DNA of 58,878 nt from CAMCXT01 sp046302715 (GTDB taxonomy: Bacteria > Bacteroidota > Bacteroidia > M30B66). The DNA lies in contig JBKCHQ010000174.1 of the NCBI GenBank assembly GCA_046302715.1, forward strand, positions 1 to 58,878, read 5' to 3'. Each line of letters begins with the position of its first letter. Within the stretch, counting starts at the first letter, position 1. The notes beneath the pieces were generated by a model. The model did not search any database, had not been told where the DNA came from, and saw nothing but the letters and a program-made list of their open reading frames with translations. Made by a program: the position numbers and the translations under genes. Below, in pieces: positions 1 to 9,201 of this stretch.

Positions 1-2131
1 GATTGTTTACCGTTATCGTGCCCGCTGTGGCGCCCGTATTCCAGGTTATACCCGAGGTAGGAACCACCGATAAATTTACCGAAGTGCCACTGCAAAAACT
101 GTTGATGCCTCCACTGCTCACCACCGGAGCCGGTGGATTGGGATTTACCGTTACCGTTACCGGTAACGACTCCGGACTCTCGCAACCGTTTGCATCAATA
201 ATATGCACGCTATGTGTGCTCGAGCTTGTTACCTGAAAAGATTGGACATTCTGTCCTCCAGACCAAACATAGGTGGTGGCGGGATTGGTAGAAAGCGTTA
301 CGCTCCCTCCCTCGCAGTAGGTTAAGGGCCCATTTGCATTCACCAGCGGTTGAGCGGGCAAAGGGAAAACCGTTACCGTTATGGGTGCCGAAGGCTCAGA
401 CACGCAGCCATTGCCATCAGTAACCGTTAAGAAATAATCTGTAGTAGCGCTTGGCGAAGCGAGCGGATTTTGCGCATTAGCATTATTTAATCCCGTAGCA
501 GGTGACCATTGATAAAGCACGCCACCAGAACCGTTGAGTGTAGTAGCAGCACCCGAACAATACGATGCATCACTTCCGGGATTAGCAGTGGGAAGAGGCA
601 GAACGACCACCTCAACATCATCACTAGCCGTGCAGCCTTCAATGGTAGTTACGGTAAGCGTATATATGCCTCCACTAAGTGCGCTTATAACCGGATTGGC
701 AATAAATGCGCTGGAAAGCCCAGTGTTTGGCGACCAAGAAAAAGAGGAACCAACATTGCCCGATCCTTGCAGCTGATCATCGGTTTGATAGCAATAAGAA
801 ACATCCAGACCTGCGTTGGCATATGGCTCGGGATATACGGTTACGGTAAATGAAGCAGTGGCGGGGCAAGTACCAACGGCACCGCCCGAAGTAACTGTGT
901 ATGTTGTGGTTTGCGTTGGACTTACATCAATACTTGGACCTGTTGCGCCGGTAAAATCATTTACAGCAAGCCAAGTATAGGGCAAATTGGAACCCGAAGC
1001 CGTGATCGTAGCCTGTCCGCCCGGGCAAATTCCGCTCACCGATCCATTGATGTTAAGTGAAGGAGCTGCATCAACCCCTACTGTAACTGAACCGCTGGCT
1101 TCGCAACCATCAGCCGTTACCGCCTCGAGTGTGTAGGTGGTTTGTGTTGTAGGATTTGAGGTAGTAACAGTGGCAGCAGGATCGTTTACGGCAGTAGCGG
1201 GTGTCCACGAATACGTTGCATAGCCTGCAGGAGCCGAGAGTGTAACCGTTTCGCCGGTGCACACAGAATTTTCTGAAGCAGTTACCGTAAGTGTTGGCGC
1301 AGGATTTACTACCACAGTAACCGGAATACGTGGATAGGTGCAGCCATTTACCGTAATCGAAACCCAATACGTAGTGTTAGCATTTAACACAGGAGTAGTG
1401 TAGTTCATGCCTACAAATAAAAGGGTATTGGATGTTTGTGTTGGATACCAACGCACCATTCCGCTACTAAGACCTACAACTTGTAAAAAAGCTGTTTGGC
1501 CCGCACAAATAGTATCGGGTAAAACACTTAATGCGGGATTGTTTGGATTATCAACCACCATAACATTGTAATCCTCTGTTTCGCCATAGTTTTCTTGGCC
1601 ACAGGGACTTGCAGGAACGGTGTTGTATGCACAACGTACTCTCATTCGCGTCATTCCGAGAGGAGCAAGTGCCGGAACCGTAATATTTTGACTAAAGACC
1701 TGAAACCCAGAAGTGCCCGAATTAAGCACACCATCACAAGAGGCGCTTCCGCCCGTACCATTGTCAAACACTCCGTTTTGGTCCCAGTCAATCCAAATTC
1801 TGAAACCTTGTGCAAAGGCGCCACCTGGAGTGCCTTGTGAGCATTGAACAAATGCAGTAAAGGTTGAGCCCCTTTCTACAACAAGAGCAGGAATTGATGA
1901 ATAATACGTGTAATTGTTAGGAAGGCTTGATGAACAACTGGTGTTTAAATTAGAAATATTCGTTTGGGCGCCTGTTGTGTAGAAGTTAGTAATGTTATCG
2001 TCGGTAATGGGCGGATTAAAGCATGGATTTATATACGTAGGCAAACAGTACTGCCCTTGAAGCAAATCAATATTTGAAAAGATTGCCGCAAGAACTAGTA
2101 AAACAAATTTTGCCTTGTAGATATTTATCAC
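1..2131 (-). CDS. Secreted GEVED-domain adhesin with tandem Ig/PKD-like repeats (partial, C-terminus off the left edge)
   Basis: The reading frame is open from a GTG at 2129-2131 to the left edge (710 residues seen). An in-frame TGA lies two codons upstream, so GTG is the earliest start. Residues 1-27 form a signal peptide (MINIYKAK, then a hydrophobic stretch ending near LLQGQ). Residues about 105-192 look like a GEVED domain, with FRIWIDWDQNGVFD and a closing ENYGETEDYNV. From about 196 onward there are roughly seven repeats of 70-90 residues, each with a core Trp (YSWTP, FSWSP, YQWSP, YVWSG) and ending in runs such as PVTVTVNP, typical of PKD/Ig-like folds. Such proteins are usually exported and often end in a T9SS sorting domain; that end is outside the window. 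The GTG start lies next to a good promoter, so the leader would be nearly absent. Function is inferred: surface adhesion or matrix. Confidence 0.85.
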   Translation of the reverse strand, partial: MINIYKAKFVLLVLAAIFSNIDLLQGQYCLPTYINPCFNPPITDDNITNFYTTGAQTNISNLNTSCSSSLPNNYTYYSSIPALVVERGSTFTAFVQCSQGTPGGAFAQGFRIWIDWDQNGVFDNGTGGSASCDGVLNSGTSGFQVFSQNITVPALAPLGMTRMRVRCAYNTVPASPCGQENYGETEDYNVMVVDNPNNPALSVLPDTICAGQTAFLQVVGLSSGMVRWYPTQTSNTLLFVGMNYTTPVLNANTTYWVSITVNGCTYPRIPVTVVVNPAPTLTVTASENSVCTGETVTLSAPAGYATYSWTPATAVNDPAATVTTSNPTTQTTYTLEAVTADGCEASGSVTVGVDAAPSLNINGSVSGICPGGQATITASGSNLPYTWLAVNDFTGATGPSIDVSPTQTTTYTVTSGGAVGTCPATASFTVTVYPEPYANAGLDVSYCYQTDDQLQGSGNVGSSFSWSPNTGLSSAFIANPVISALSGGIYTLTVTTIEGCTASDDVEVVVLPLPTANPGSDASYCSGAATTLNGSGGVLYQWSPATGLNNANAQNPLASPSATTDYFLTVTDGNGCVSEPSAPITVTVFPLPAQPLVNANGPLTYCEGGSVTLSTNPATTYVWSGGQNVQSFQVTSSSTHSVHIIDANGCESPESLPVTVTVNPNPPAPVVSSGGINSFCSGTSVNLSVVPTSGITWNTGATAGTITVNN

Positions 2132-2135
2132 AAAT

Positions 2136-2165
2136 CAAATGTAAAAATAAATTTCATTTAACAAA
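2136..2165 (-). promoter_or_regulatory. Bacteroidota-type promoter for the GEVED adhesin gene
   Basis: Read on the minus strand: TTTG (2162-2165), an 18-nt spacer, then TACATTTG (2136-2143). This matches the TTTG / TAnnTTTG pattern of the Bacteroidota primary sigma factor. The predicted transcript start is around 2130, essentially at the GTG start codon, so the mRNA would be leaderless or nearly so. Confidence 0.6.
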
Positions 2166-2199
2166 ACTTTTATTAACAATGTTATAGAAAATTAAACCT

Positions 2200-2421
2200 T
2201 TATCCTAGATTATCATTTGTAGAAATAATTTGATTCAGATCGTCCTCGGCCTTTCTTAGTTTTTCTCTGCAATAGAGCACAAGTTCTGATGCCTTATTTA
2301 CCATTTTTAGGAGCTCATCAACGCCATGGTTGCCTTGTTCAATAAGTTGAACAATGTGTTGTAGCTCAATAAAAGCATCTTCGTAGCTTAATTCCTGCTC
2401 TTTTTCGACTTTTTTTGCCAT
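2200..2421 (-). CDS. xseB: Exodeoxyribonuclease VII small subunit
   Basis: The product is 73 residues, the usual length for XseB. It carries the family core SYEDAFIELQHIVQLIEQG followed by a second helix (ELVLYCREKLRKAEDDL), the paired-helix fold that wraps around XseA. Exonuclease VII degrades single-stranded DNA to short oligonucleotides in the cytoplasm and takes part in mismatch repair and clearance of damaged DNA. The gene begins 1 nt after the xseA stop codon, so the two are co-transcribed, large subunit first. Confidence 0.93.
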   Translation of the reverse strand: MAKKVEKEQELSYEDAFIELQHIVQLIEQGNHGVDELLKMVNKASELVLYCREKLRKAEDDLNQIISTNDNLG

Positions 2422-2422
2422 A

Positions 2423-3826
2423 TTATCTTTCAGTTTTATTCAGAAGTTTAACGCGCGCCTTTCCATCAGCAAAGATTAGTTCAAATTCCTCTTCCTCCAA
2501 ATCGGCCAAACGCTTAACCCATAATGTGTTTTGTACCACTTGGACGTATCCTTTTAAAAAAATTTCGGAGGGGTTCGATTGATTTAGTTTTAAAAAGAGT
2601 TGTTCGAGCTGATTACGGCACTCTGTCAATCTAAAACCAGAGTTGGTTTTAAGATTGTTTTGAATTTCTGTAATCCGAAGTTTTTCATTAGCCATTCTAT
2701 TAATACCAGCTTTTATGATATTGCGCCGCTGATGTATAAGTAATACTTCCTGCTCTCTAATTTGAATGCGTGCGGCATGCTTTATTCCTGCCAAAACACT
2801 TTGAAGCGCTGTTTCACGCTTTGCAATAAACCCATGGCTGCTATAACTTAATTGCTGCGTGCAGGATTGAAGTTGGAAACCGGCGTTCGCTATGGTTAAG
2901 CGAGTGGTTTGTTTTATTTTTTCGAATGACTGGCAGATGGCCTCCTCAAAAGATCGGTTATAATGGATAATAAACTCTGCCACCATAGTGGGAGTTTTCA
3001 AAGCCGTATGTGCCGCCAAATCGCACAAAGTAGTATCGCGTAAATGACCCAAACCGGTAATTATGGGAATAGGGAATCTTGCTACAGCACGCAAAACAGC
3101 ATAGGTGTCGAATAACAGGAGATCGGTAGCGCTGCCCCCACCCCGCATGATCAACACAACATCATAACGTTTATCCGAATTGTAAATATTCAGCAACTGA
3201 TTTACCAAGGCATCTGCATTATGTTCGCCCTGTACCCTTGCACTGTACAAATCAAATCCGAAATTATAGCCAAACGAATTTTGTTTTAATCCATGCATAA
3301 AATCCTCAAACCCTGCTGCCTGAGAAGTAGAAATTATGGCTATCCTCTTAATAACGGCGGCCATACGTAAACCCTTATTCCGGGTATAAAGCACCCCATC
3401 CCGTAAGATGGCAGCATCGGGATTCTCCTTCACGAGCCGCTCAATATTAAGTTGTCGCTGCCGTTCGATAACACCAACGCTGTATTGGGCATCTATGCTT
3501 TGTAAGATGAGCTTTAAGCCATATGCCGGCTTATAATCAACCATAACACCCACCAGAACTTCCATGCCATCAGCCAATGGCCGTCCGGTTTGCGTTTCGA
3601 AATCCAAAAGGGCTTGATATCCCTTGCCAAAACCGGCCACACTCATCTCAGCTTTGATGCCTTCTCCTTGTGGCTTTTCCACCAAATTAAAATATACCTG
3701 TTTGCGGTCGTGATAAATTTTTAAGCTCGATGTTTCTGCCAACACCAGAAACAGTTTACGCCCAAACTGATTTTCAATGCTGTTTTGCAGCATTTGAGTA
3801 AGTTCCGAGAGTTTTATGGCGCTCAT
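2423..3826 (-). CDS. xseA: Exodeoxyribonuclease VII large subunit
   Basis: The product is 467 residues, normal for XseA. The N-terminal 100 residues form an OB-fold that binds DNA (SELTQMLQNSIENQFG start, later VYFNLVEK). The catalytic domain follows, with RIAIISTSQAAGFEDF near residue 165, DVVLIMRGGGSATDLL near 225, and RFPIPIITGLGH. The C-terminal part is a long coiled-coil arm used to recruit XseB. Together they form the nuclease that cuts single-stranded DNA from both ends. It is encoded just upstream of xseB with a 1-nt gap, and lies back to back with the amidohydrolase gene across an 80-bp divergent region. Confidence 0.95.
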   Translation of the reverse strand: MSAIKLSELTQMLQNSIENQFGRKLFLVLAETSSLKIYHDRKQVYFNLVEKPQGEGIKAEMSVAGFGKGYQALLDFETQTGRPLADGMEVLVGVMVDYKPAYGLKLILQSIDAQYSVGVIERQRQLNIERLVKENPDAAILRDGVLYTRNKGLRMAAVIKRIAIISTSQAAGFEDFMHGLKQNSFGYNFGFDLYSARVQGEHNADALVNQLLNIYNSDKRYDVVLIMRGGGSATDLLLFDTYAVLRAVARFPIPIITGLGHLRDTTLCDLAAHTALKTPTMVAEFIIHYNRSFEEAICQSFEKIKQTTRLTIANAGFQLQSCTQQLSYSSHGFIAKRETALQSVLAGIKHAARIQIREQEVLLIHQRRNIIKAGINRMANEKLRITEIQNNLKTNSGFRLTECRNQLEQLFLKLNQSNPSEIFLKGYVQVVQNTLWVKRLADLEEEEFELIFADGKARVKLLNKTER

Positions 3827-3836
3827 GTTTAGCTGA

Positions 3837-3844
3837 TAAGTTTG
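3837..3844 (+). promoter_or_regulatory. Possible -7 promoter box upstream of the tandem amidohydrolase genes
   Basis: TAAGTTTG matches TAnnTTTG on the plus strand, about 63 nt before the ATG at 3907. No clear TTTG is found at the expected -33 spacing, so the call rests on the -7 box and its position in the divergent xseA region only. Confidence 0.3.
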
Positions 3845-3906
3845 ACGATATAAATGTAATTTTTTGATAAAAGCGAATGTAAACCTCCTTGTAGTACTTT
3901 TAAGCC

Positions 3907-6900
3907 ATGAATGTAATTAGAAAATTTATTTTGGGTTTAATCGCTTTCGTTGAATTTTTAGGATTTTATAATCCTGCCTATTCGCAACGGAAAGATCCTT
4001 CGGGTATTGCCGCCGATAAACGGCATACGCTTTTTGTAATTACCAAAGCAACGATCCACCTCAGTGCCTCCGAAACGCTTACAAATGCTTGTATGTGGGT
4101 GCGTGACGGGAAAATCGAAAAAATCAGCAACACCATCGATATTCCTCAGGGCAGTGTATTGCTCGAAATGCCGGGTAAGCATATTTATCCCGGGTTTATT
4201 GAGCTTTCTTCGTCATACGGACTTCCCGAAATTGAAAAAAGGACGATGAAACCTCAGGTAGAGCGACCTGATGCCGGTGCGCATCACTGGAATATGGCCG
4301 TTCATCCGGAATATCGTGCTAATGAGCATTTCAGAGTTGTTGCTTCAGAGACCGAACGGTTGCGTAAAATGGGTTTTTCTGCATGTGCCACACTTCAAAA
4401 AGACGGCATCTTTAGAGGCACAGGTGCTGCCGTATCTTTGGCTCCTGTGCCCGAAAGTCAGTCCATGCTTAAGCAAGACTGTTTTCAGGCACTATCATTT
4501 TCTAAGGGCAGTTCGATTCAAGAGTATCCATCTTCACTTGCAGGTACCATTGCCTTAATGCGGCAAACATTTTACGACCTCAGAGCTTATGAAAACGGGG
4601 CCTCACAAAAGGGAGTCAACAACTCTTTCGAATCCTTGCTTCGCACTAAAAATTTACCCTATTTTTTCGAAATAACCAATGCACAGGATGCTTTAAGAGC
4701 GATGGAGCTATCCAAAGAATTTAACCTAAAAGTACTGATGGATGGTTCGGGCGAAGAATACCAGGTGGCACAATTTCTCGATCCATCCAAAATAACGCTT
4801 ACGGTTCCGCTTAACTTTCCCGAGGCCTTTGTGATACCGAGTGCTGCAGCTGCAGAAGAAATTCCACTTTCTGCATTAATGCACTGGGAAAATGCCGCCG
4901 CAAATGCTGCATTTTTAGCAAAAAAAGGATTTTCGATAGCCCTCACCGCCAAAGGCATTGCAGATGAAAGCACCTTTTTAACCGCTCTTAGACGAACAGC
5001 CGCCGCGGGCTTACCTGCCCCAAATATACTTGATGCACTTACCCGAATGCCGGCCAAAATGCTGGGCATTGATACGCGTTGTGGTGTGCTCAAACCCGGA
5101 TACGACGCTTCGTTTATCGTTTGTTCCGACACATTGCTGCATCCCGACAATAAAATCCTTGAAAATTGGGCGCTAGGAAACCGTTATGTTAGCGAGAAAA
5201 CGCTCATTCCAGAACTTAGCGGTAGGTACATTGGCACCAGCGGTAAAGATTCTATCTCATTAAAACTAAAAGCGAAAAACACTAATATTGAGGCTGAATT
5301 GCGCTGGAACGGGGAAAAAACAGCGGTTACGTGCTCGCATCAATCGCAACACATAACTCTTAAATTTCAAGACGCAAAAGGACAGCCTATTGTACTCGAA
5401 GGAGCCATTAAAACTTTTGCAGACGACACGCTTATCGAAGGAACCGCATTTGCTCCGGGTGTTTCTGCGGGTGTTTGGAGTGTACGCCGCAGTGAACCGA
5501 TACCTAAAGATAGCTCTTCTACTGAAACATTTACCGATTTACATGCCGATTCTCTACTTATTTTATACCCTTTTAGTGGCTTTGGACGAAAAAAAATCCC
5601 TCAGGCCGAAGAGGTGCTCATAAAAAATGCTACCGTTTGGACCTGCGAAAAAGAAGGCGTTTTAAATGAAACATGCGTTTGGATTCAAAACGGAAAAATT
5701 GCTGGAATCGGCTCCGAAAATGATTTATCTAAGCGCGTGAGTGCATCATGCAGAATAATTGATGCGCGTGGCAAGCATTTAAGCCCGGGCATTATTGACG
5801 AGCACTCGCACATTGCGTTAACTCGCGGAGTTAACGAGGGGACCCAAAATAACACGGCCGAGGTGCGCATGTCGGATGCATTGGATGCCACCGATATTGA
5901 TATTTACCGACAACTTGCCGGGGGCGTAACGGCTGCACAGTTGTTGCACGGCTCATCCAATCCTATTGGCGGGCAGTCTGCTCTTATAAAATTTCGGTGG
6001 GGCAAGCCTTTCCCTGATATACGCATTAAAGACGCGCCTGGACATATAAAATTTGCATTGGGCGAAAATGTGAAGCAATCGAATTGGGGCGAAATAAGGA
6101 ATCCACGCTTCCCGCAATCGCGCATGGGCGTTGAACAGGTGTTTTACGATGCTTTTTTACGCGCCAAAGAATACAAAGCCCAAAAAGAAGATGCCGCTAA
6201 AAATAACAAGGGCAAGAATGTTGGTCTTGCTGTGGATCTCGAACTTGAAGCCCTTCAGGAGATTTTAGATGGCAAACGTTACATCACTTGCCACAGCTAC
6301 GTACAATCAGAAATTAATATGCTCATGCACGTGGCCGACAGTATGGGCTTTAAGGTCAATACTTTTACGCACATTCTCGAGGGGTATAAAGTTGCCGACA
6401 AGCTCAAAAACCATGGTGCAAATGCCTCATCATTTTCTGATTGGTGGGCCTATAAATGGGAGGTTAATGATGCCATACCCTACAATGGAGCCATTTTGCA
6501 ACGCATGGGCGTAAATACCGGTTTTAACTCCGACGATGCCGAGATGGGCAGAAGGTTGAATCAGGAGGCGGCTAAAGCCGTGCTTTACGGAGGGATATCC
6601 GAACCCGAAGCACTTAAATTTGTGACGCTCAATCCTGCAAAGATGTTGCATATTGATGGTTTTACCGGAAGCATTAAAACGGGAAAGGATGCCGATTTGG
6701 TGATTTGGTCGAATCACCCCCTTTCGGTATATGCCAGGGCCGAATATACCTTTGTGGATGGGGTCTGTTATTTTGATAAAGAGGAAGATGCCGAACTTCA
6801 AGCACAAAATAAAGCCATAAGAGATCGGATTACGGCAAAGATGCTGCGTGAAAATAAAAACGGAAAGGCATCAAAATCCAATAAAACAGGAAAGAAACAT

Positions 6901-6954
6901 TACTACACCTGCGATGATTTATTTAACGGAACGGAGGATCATGACCATGAATAA
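3907..6954 (+). CDS. Secreted two-module amidohydrolase (degenerate N module, intact C module)
   Basis: The product is 1015 residues with an N-terminal signal peptide ending near YNPAYSQ. Two amidohydrolase modules follow in tandem. In module one (about 35-450) the usual metal motif after PGFIE reads LSSSYG, so the HxH pair is missing, although the C-terminal part (DALTRMPAKMLGIDTRCGVLKPGYDASF) is well kept. A beta-rich linker (about 450-580) leads to module two (about 585-985), which keeps PGIIDEHSHIA, a second His in YITCHSY, a third in FTHILEG, and an Asp in FNSDDAE. Only module two should be catalytic, with an imidazolonepropionase/adenine-deaminase-like barrel; the substrate is unknown. 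The C-terminus is Lys-rich and ends DHDHE. It overlaps the next gene by 14 nt. Exported peptidase or deaminase activity is possible; I cannot choose. Confidence 0.85.
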   Translation: MNVIRKFILGLIAFVEFLGFYNPAYSQRKDPSGIAADKRHTLFVITKATIHLSASETLTNACMWVRDGKIEKISNTIDIPQGSVLLEMPGKHIYPGFIELSSSYGLPEIEKRTMKPQVERPDAGAHHWNMAVHPEYRANEHFRVVASETERLRKMGFSACATLQKDGIFRGTGAAVSLAPVPESQSMLKQDCFQALSFSKGSSIQEYPSSLAGTIALMRQTFYDLRAYENGASQKGVNNSFESLLRTKNLPYFFEITNAQDALRAMELSKEFNLKVLMDGSGEEYQVAQFLDPSKITLTVPLNFPEAFVIPSAAAAEEIPLSALMHWENAAANAAFLAKKGFSIALTAKGIADESTFLTALRRTAAAGLPAPNILDALTRMPAKMLGIDTRCGVLKPGYDASFIVCSDTLLHPDNKILENWALGNRYVSEKTLIPELSGRYIGTSGKDSISLKLKAKNTNIEAELRWNGEKTAVTCSHQSQHITLKFQDAKGQPIVLEGAIKTFADDTLIEGTAFAPGVSAGVWSVRRSEPIPKDSSSTETFTDLHADSLLILYPFSGFGRKKIPQAEEVLIKNATVWTCEKEGVLNETCVWIQNGKIAGIGSENDLSKRVSASCRIIDARGKHLSPGIIDEHSHIALTRGVNEGTQNNTAEVRMSDALDATDIDIYRQLAGGVTAAQLLHGSSNPIGGQSALIKFRWGKPFPDIRIKDAPGHIKFALGENVKQSNWGEIRNPRFPQSRMGVEQVFYDAFLRAKEYKAQKEDAAKNNKGKNVGLAVDLELEALQEILDGKRYITCHSYVQSEINMLMHVADSMGFKVNTFTHILEGYKVADKLKNHGANASSFSDWWAYKWEVNDAIPYNGAILQRMGVNTGFNSDDAEMGRRLNQEAAKAVLYGGISEPEALKFVTLNPAKMLHIDGFTGSIKTGKDADLVIWSNHPLSVYARAEYTFVDGVCYFDKEEDAELQAQNKAIRDRITAKMLRENKNGKASKSNKTGKKHYYTCDDLFNGTEDHDHE

Positions 6955-8221
6955 AATTTTTTGCGTGCTTATTAGCATGCTTTGGATTAAAGGAGCAATA
7001 GCACAACAAAAAAGCATTTTATACACTGGCCTTACCCTGCACGTAGGCAACGGTAAAAAAATAGAGGGAGCCTGCGTAGGGGTTAAAGAAGGTCGATTTG
7101 ACCGGGTACAGCAGGGGAACTCTGGAACCCTAAGTGCGTCATATGACAGTGTGATTGACCTCAGCGGTAAACACATGTACCCCGGCTTTATTGCGTTAAA
7201 TTCGAGTATTGGCCTGCGTGAGATAGATGCTGTTAAGGCTACTTGGGATGCTTCCGAAATTGGCGAATTAAATCCGCACATACGCAGTCTGCCTGCTTAT
7301 AATGCCGATTCTAAAATTATCCCTACCGTGCGATCAAATGGCGTGCTTAGCGTTCAGGCAGTGCCTTCGGGCGGAGTTTTCTCGGGATTGTCTTCTGTGT
7401 TTCATCTCGAGGGTTGGAATTGGGAAGATGCCCTATTTGCCGCCGACGAGGGGCTGCATCTTAACTGGCCAGAATATCCCACATCAATAACTACAAAAGA
7501 TACTGCACGCACTATTAAAACAAGACGCAAGCAAGAAGAAATAATACAAGTGCTGGCCGAAGCAAAAGCTTATGGAGCCGATGCCGCCAAAAAGGAGAGA
7601 AACATCCGCCTCGAAACGCTATATCGTTTGTTTTCGGGTGCATCAACGCTTTACATACATTGTAACACCGAGCGTAGCATAGGCGATGCCTTGCTCATGC
7701 TCGGAGAGCTTGGCATTAAACGCATGGTGCTTGTTGGCGCACATGAAGCTTATCGAAAAACATCCTTGATACGCTCGTTTAATGTTCCGGTGGTACTTTC
7801 AAGATTACATCGTTTACCCGATTACACCGAACAGTCCACTGATTGGCCGTTTCGATTACCCTCCTTACTAAAAGATTCGGGAATTACCGTGGCACTAAGT
7901 TATACCGGCGATATGGAAGCCATGGGAACTCGTAATCTGGCATTTACTGCTGGCACTGCAGCTGCCTACGGTTGTTCGCCAGAAGAAGCCTTGCAAATGA
8001 TTACGTTGAATCCGGCAATAATTCTGGGCATTGACAAACAAACCGGAAGCATTGAAACGGGGAAAAATGCTGACTTTTTTATTTCGGAAGGCGATGCACT
8101 TGATATGAGAACCTGTAAGATTATTCGGGCGTGTATTAGTGGTAAAGTGCTTGATTTAAGCAACCATCAAAAAGAACTTTATCTCAAATACAGCAAAAAG
8201 TATGGGCTTTCGAATCCATAA
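6941..8221 (+). CDS. Secreted amidohydrolase-like protein lacking metal ligands
   Basis: The product is 426 residues from the ATG at 6941, which has a strong GGAGG five bases upstream; an in-frame ATG at 6848 lies inside the previous gene and gives no signal peptide. The start MTMNKIFCVLISM to AIAQQ is a signal peptide. The fold matches amidohydrolases at both ends (KHMYPGFIALNSS, later EEALQMITLNPAIILGIDKQTGSI, then GKNADFFIS). After PGFIA the sequence reads LNSSIGL where active enzymes have HxH, and the region that should carry the catalytic Asp reads SYTGDMEAMG. It resembles the degenerate first module of its neighbour. It is probably a pseudoenzyme partner, co-translated with the 1015-residue protein through the 14-nt overlap. 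Function is inferred. Confidence 0.82.
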   Translation: MTMNKIFCVLISMLWIKGAIAQQKSILYTGLTLHVGNGKKIEGACVGVKEGRFDRVQQGNSGTLSASYDSVIDLSGKHMYPGFIALNSSIGLREIDAVKATWDASEIGELNPHIRSLPAYNADSKIIPTVRSNGVLSVQAVPSGGVFSGLSSVFHLEGWNWEDALFAADEGLHLNWPEYPTSITTKDTARTIKTRRKQEEIIQVLAEAKAYGADAAKKERNIRLETLYRLFSGASTLYIHCNTERSIGDALLMLGELGIKRMVLVGAHEAYRKTSLIRSFNVPVVLSRLHRLPDYTEQSTDWPFRLPSLLKDSGITVALSYTGDMEAMGTRNLAFTAGTAAAYGCSPEEALQMITLNPAIILGIDKQTGSIETGKNADFFISEGDALDMRTCKIIRACISGKVLDLSNHQKELYLKYSKKYGLSNP

Positions 8222-8260
8222 GAACAGGCAGATATCATTTAATTGCAGTCCTATTTTTAA

Positions 8261-8268
8261 TACTTTTG
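8261..8268 (+). promoter_or_regulatory. Possible -7 promoter box for the coiled-coil membrane protein gene
   Basis: TACTTTTG matches TAnnTTTG, ending 22 nt before the ATG at 8291. The -33 region (TTAATTG around 8239) is only a partial match. Confidence 0.38.
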
Positions 8269-8290
8269 ATGTTATAAATACGTAAATCCT

Positions 8291-9196
8291 ATGGAAAATT
8301 CAGAGCAAAATAACCGTAAACGCCGGGTTTTACCTTTGATACTGGGCGTTTTATTGATGGTTTCACTGGGGCTTAACGTGTACTTATTTACACGATCGCA
8401 TGAGGCAGAGAGCCTCGTTGATGAGCGTGAAATGGAAGTAGATTCGCTAGTAGATATTAAAAAATCGGTTGAGAACGATTATCAATCTATCACCTTCGAA
8501 CTCGATCAGTTTAAAGGCAAAAATCTTCAGCTCGATAGCCTTCTCGAAAAAGCTAACAGCGATATCGAAAAACAGAAAAGAAAGATTGATAAATTGCTGA
8601 AAGAAAATAAAGATTTACCGCTCATTCGCAGGCAAATGGAGGAGTTAAAAGCCATTCGCGATCAATATCGGATTCAGATTGAGCAACTCATTAAAGAAAA
8701 TAAAGAATTAAAATTCGAAAACGTTAACTTAACTCAAGAGGTTGATAACCTCAGCAAAACCACCAAGCAACTAAATGAAAAAGTGGAACTTGCCTCTGTT
8801 TTGCGCGGTGAAAGTTTAACGGTAAAAGCATATCGCGACAAAAGCAAAGGCAAATACGAAGAAACTGAAAAGGCAAAACGTGTTACACGAATCAGTGCCG
8901 AATTTGTGATTGCCGAAAATAAGGTTGCAAAATCAGGCTCCCGTGAATTGGTATTCAGAGTGCTTAAGCCCGATGGTTTGGTGATGAGCGACCCCAATGC
9001 TGCAACGGGCAGTTTTACGCGCGATGATGGCAGAAAGGTAGAATATACCCAACGTAAAAATGTGGAATATTCGAACCAACGTACCGAGGTAAAATTTGAA
9101 TGTAAGGCCGGTGAGGAATTATCGCCGGGATTGTATTTGGTAGAGGTGTATCTCGATGGTAAGCTGATGGGCAATTACAAGCTCACCTTAAAGTAA
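8291..9196 (+). CDS. Membrane-anchored coiled-coil protein of unknown function
   Basis: The product is 301 residues. A short basic N-terminus (NNRKRRVLP) is followed by one membrane helix (about 14-34, LILGVLLMVSLGLNVYLF), then a long coiled coil (about 40-165) rich in Glu, Lys and Leu heptads (QLDSLLEKANSDIEKQKRK). A C-terminal beta-rich domain follows (about 175-300; TRISAEFVIAENKV, then GLYLVEVYLDGKLMG). By topology it sits in the inner membrane with the coil and beta domain in the periplasm. I do not recognise a named family. It is 5 nt upstream of the next small gene, so the two probably form a short operon. Confidence 0.8.
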   Translation: MENSEQNNRKRRVLPLILGVLLMVSLGLNVYLFTRSHEAESLVDEREMEVDSLVDIKKSVENDYQSITFELDQFKGKNLQLDSLLEKANSDIEKQKRKIDKLLKENKDLPLIRRQMEELKAIRDQYRIQIEQLIKENKELKFENVNLTQEVDNLSKTTKQLNEKVELASVLRGESLTVKAYRDKSKGKYEETEKAKRVTRISAEFVIAENKVAKSGSRELVFRVLKPDGLVMSDPNAATGSFTRDDGRKVEYTQRKNVEYSNQRTEVKFECKAGEELSPGLYLVEVYLDGKLMGNYKLTLK

Positions 9197-9201
9197 TCCA
9201 A

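Noticed and set aside
156..167. Perfect 12-bp palindrome GTTACCGGTAAC and repeated ACCGTT units
   Set aside because: It lies inside the adhesin coding region and follows from repeated Val-Thr codons at the ends of the Ig-like repeats, not from a regulatory site.
4659..5150. 163-codon open frame on the minus strand
   Set aside because: It is fully inside the amidohydrolase gene, which has clear family motifs on the other strand, and shows no domain or start signal of its own.
6848..6940. Longer N-terminus for the second amidohydrolase gene
   Set aside because: The extension is Lys/Thr-rich, lies in the previous gene and would bury the signal peptide; GGAGG stands before the ATG at 6941.
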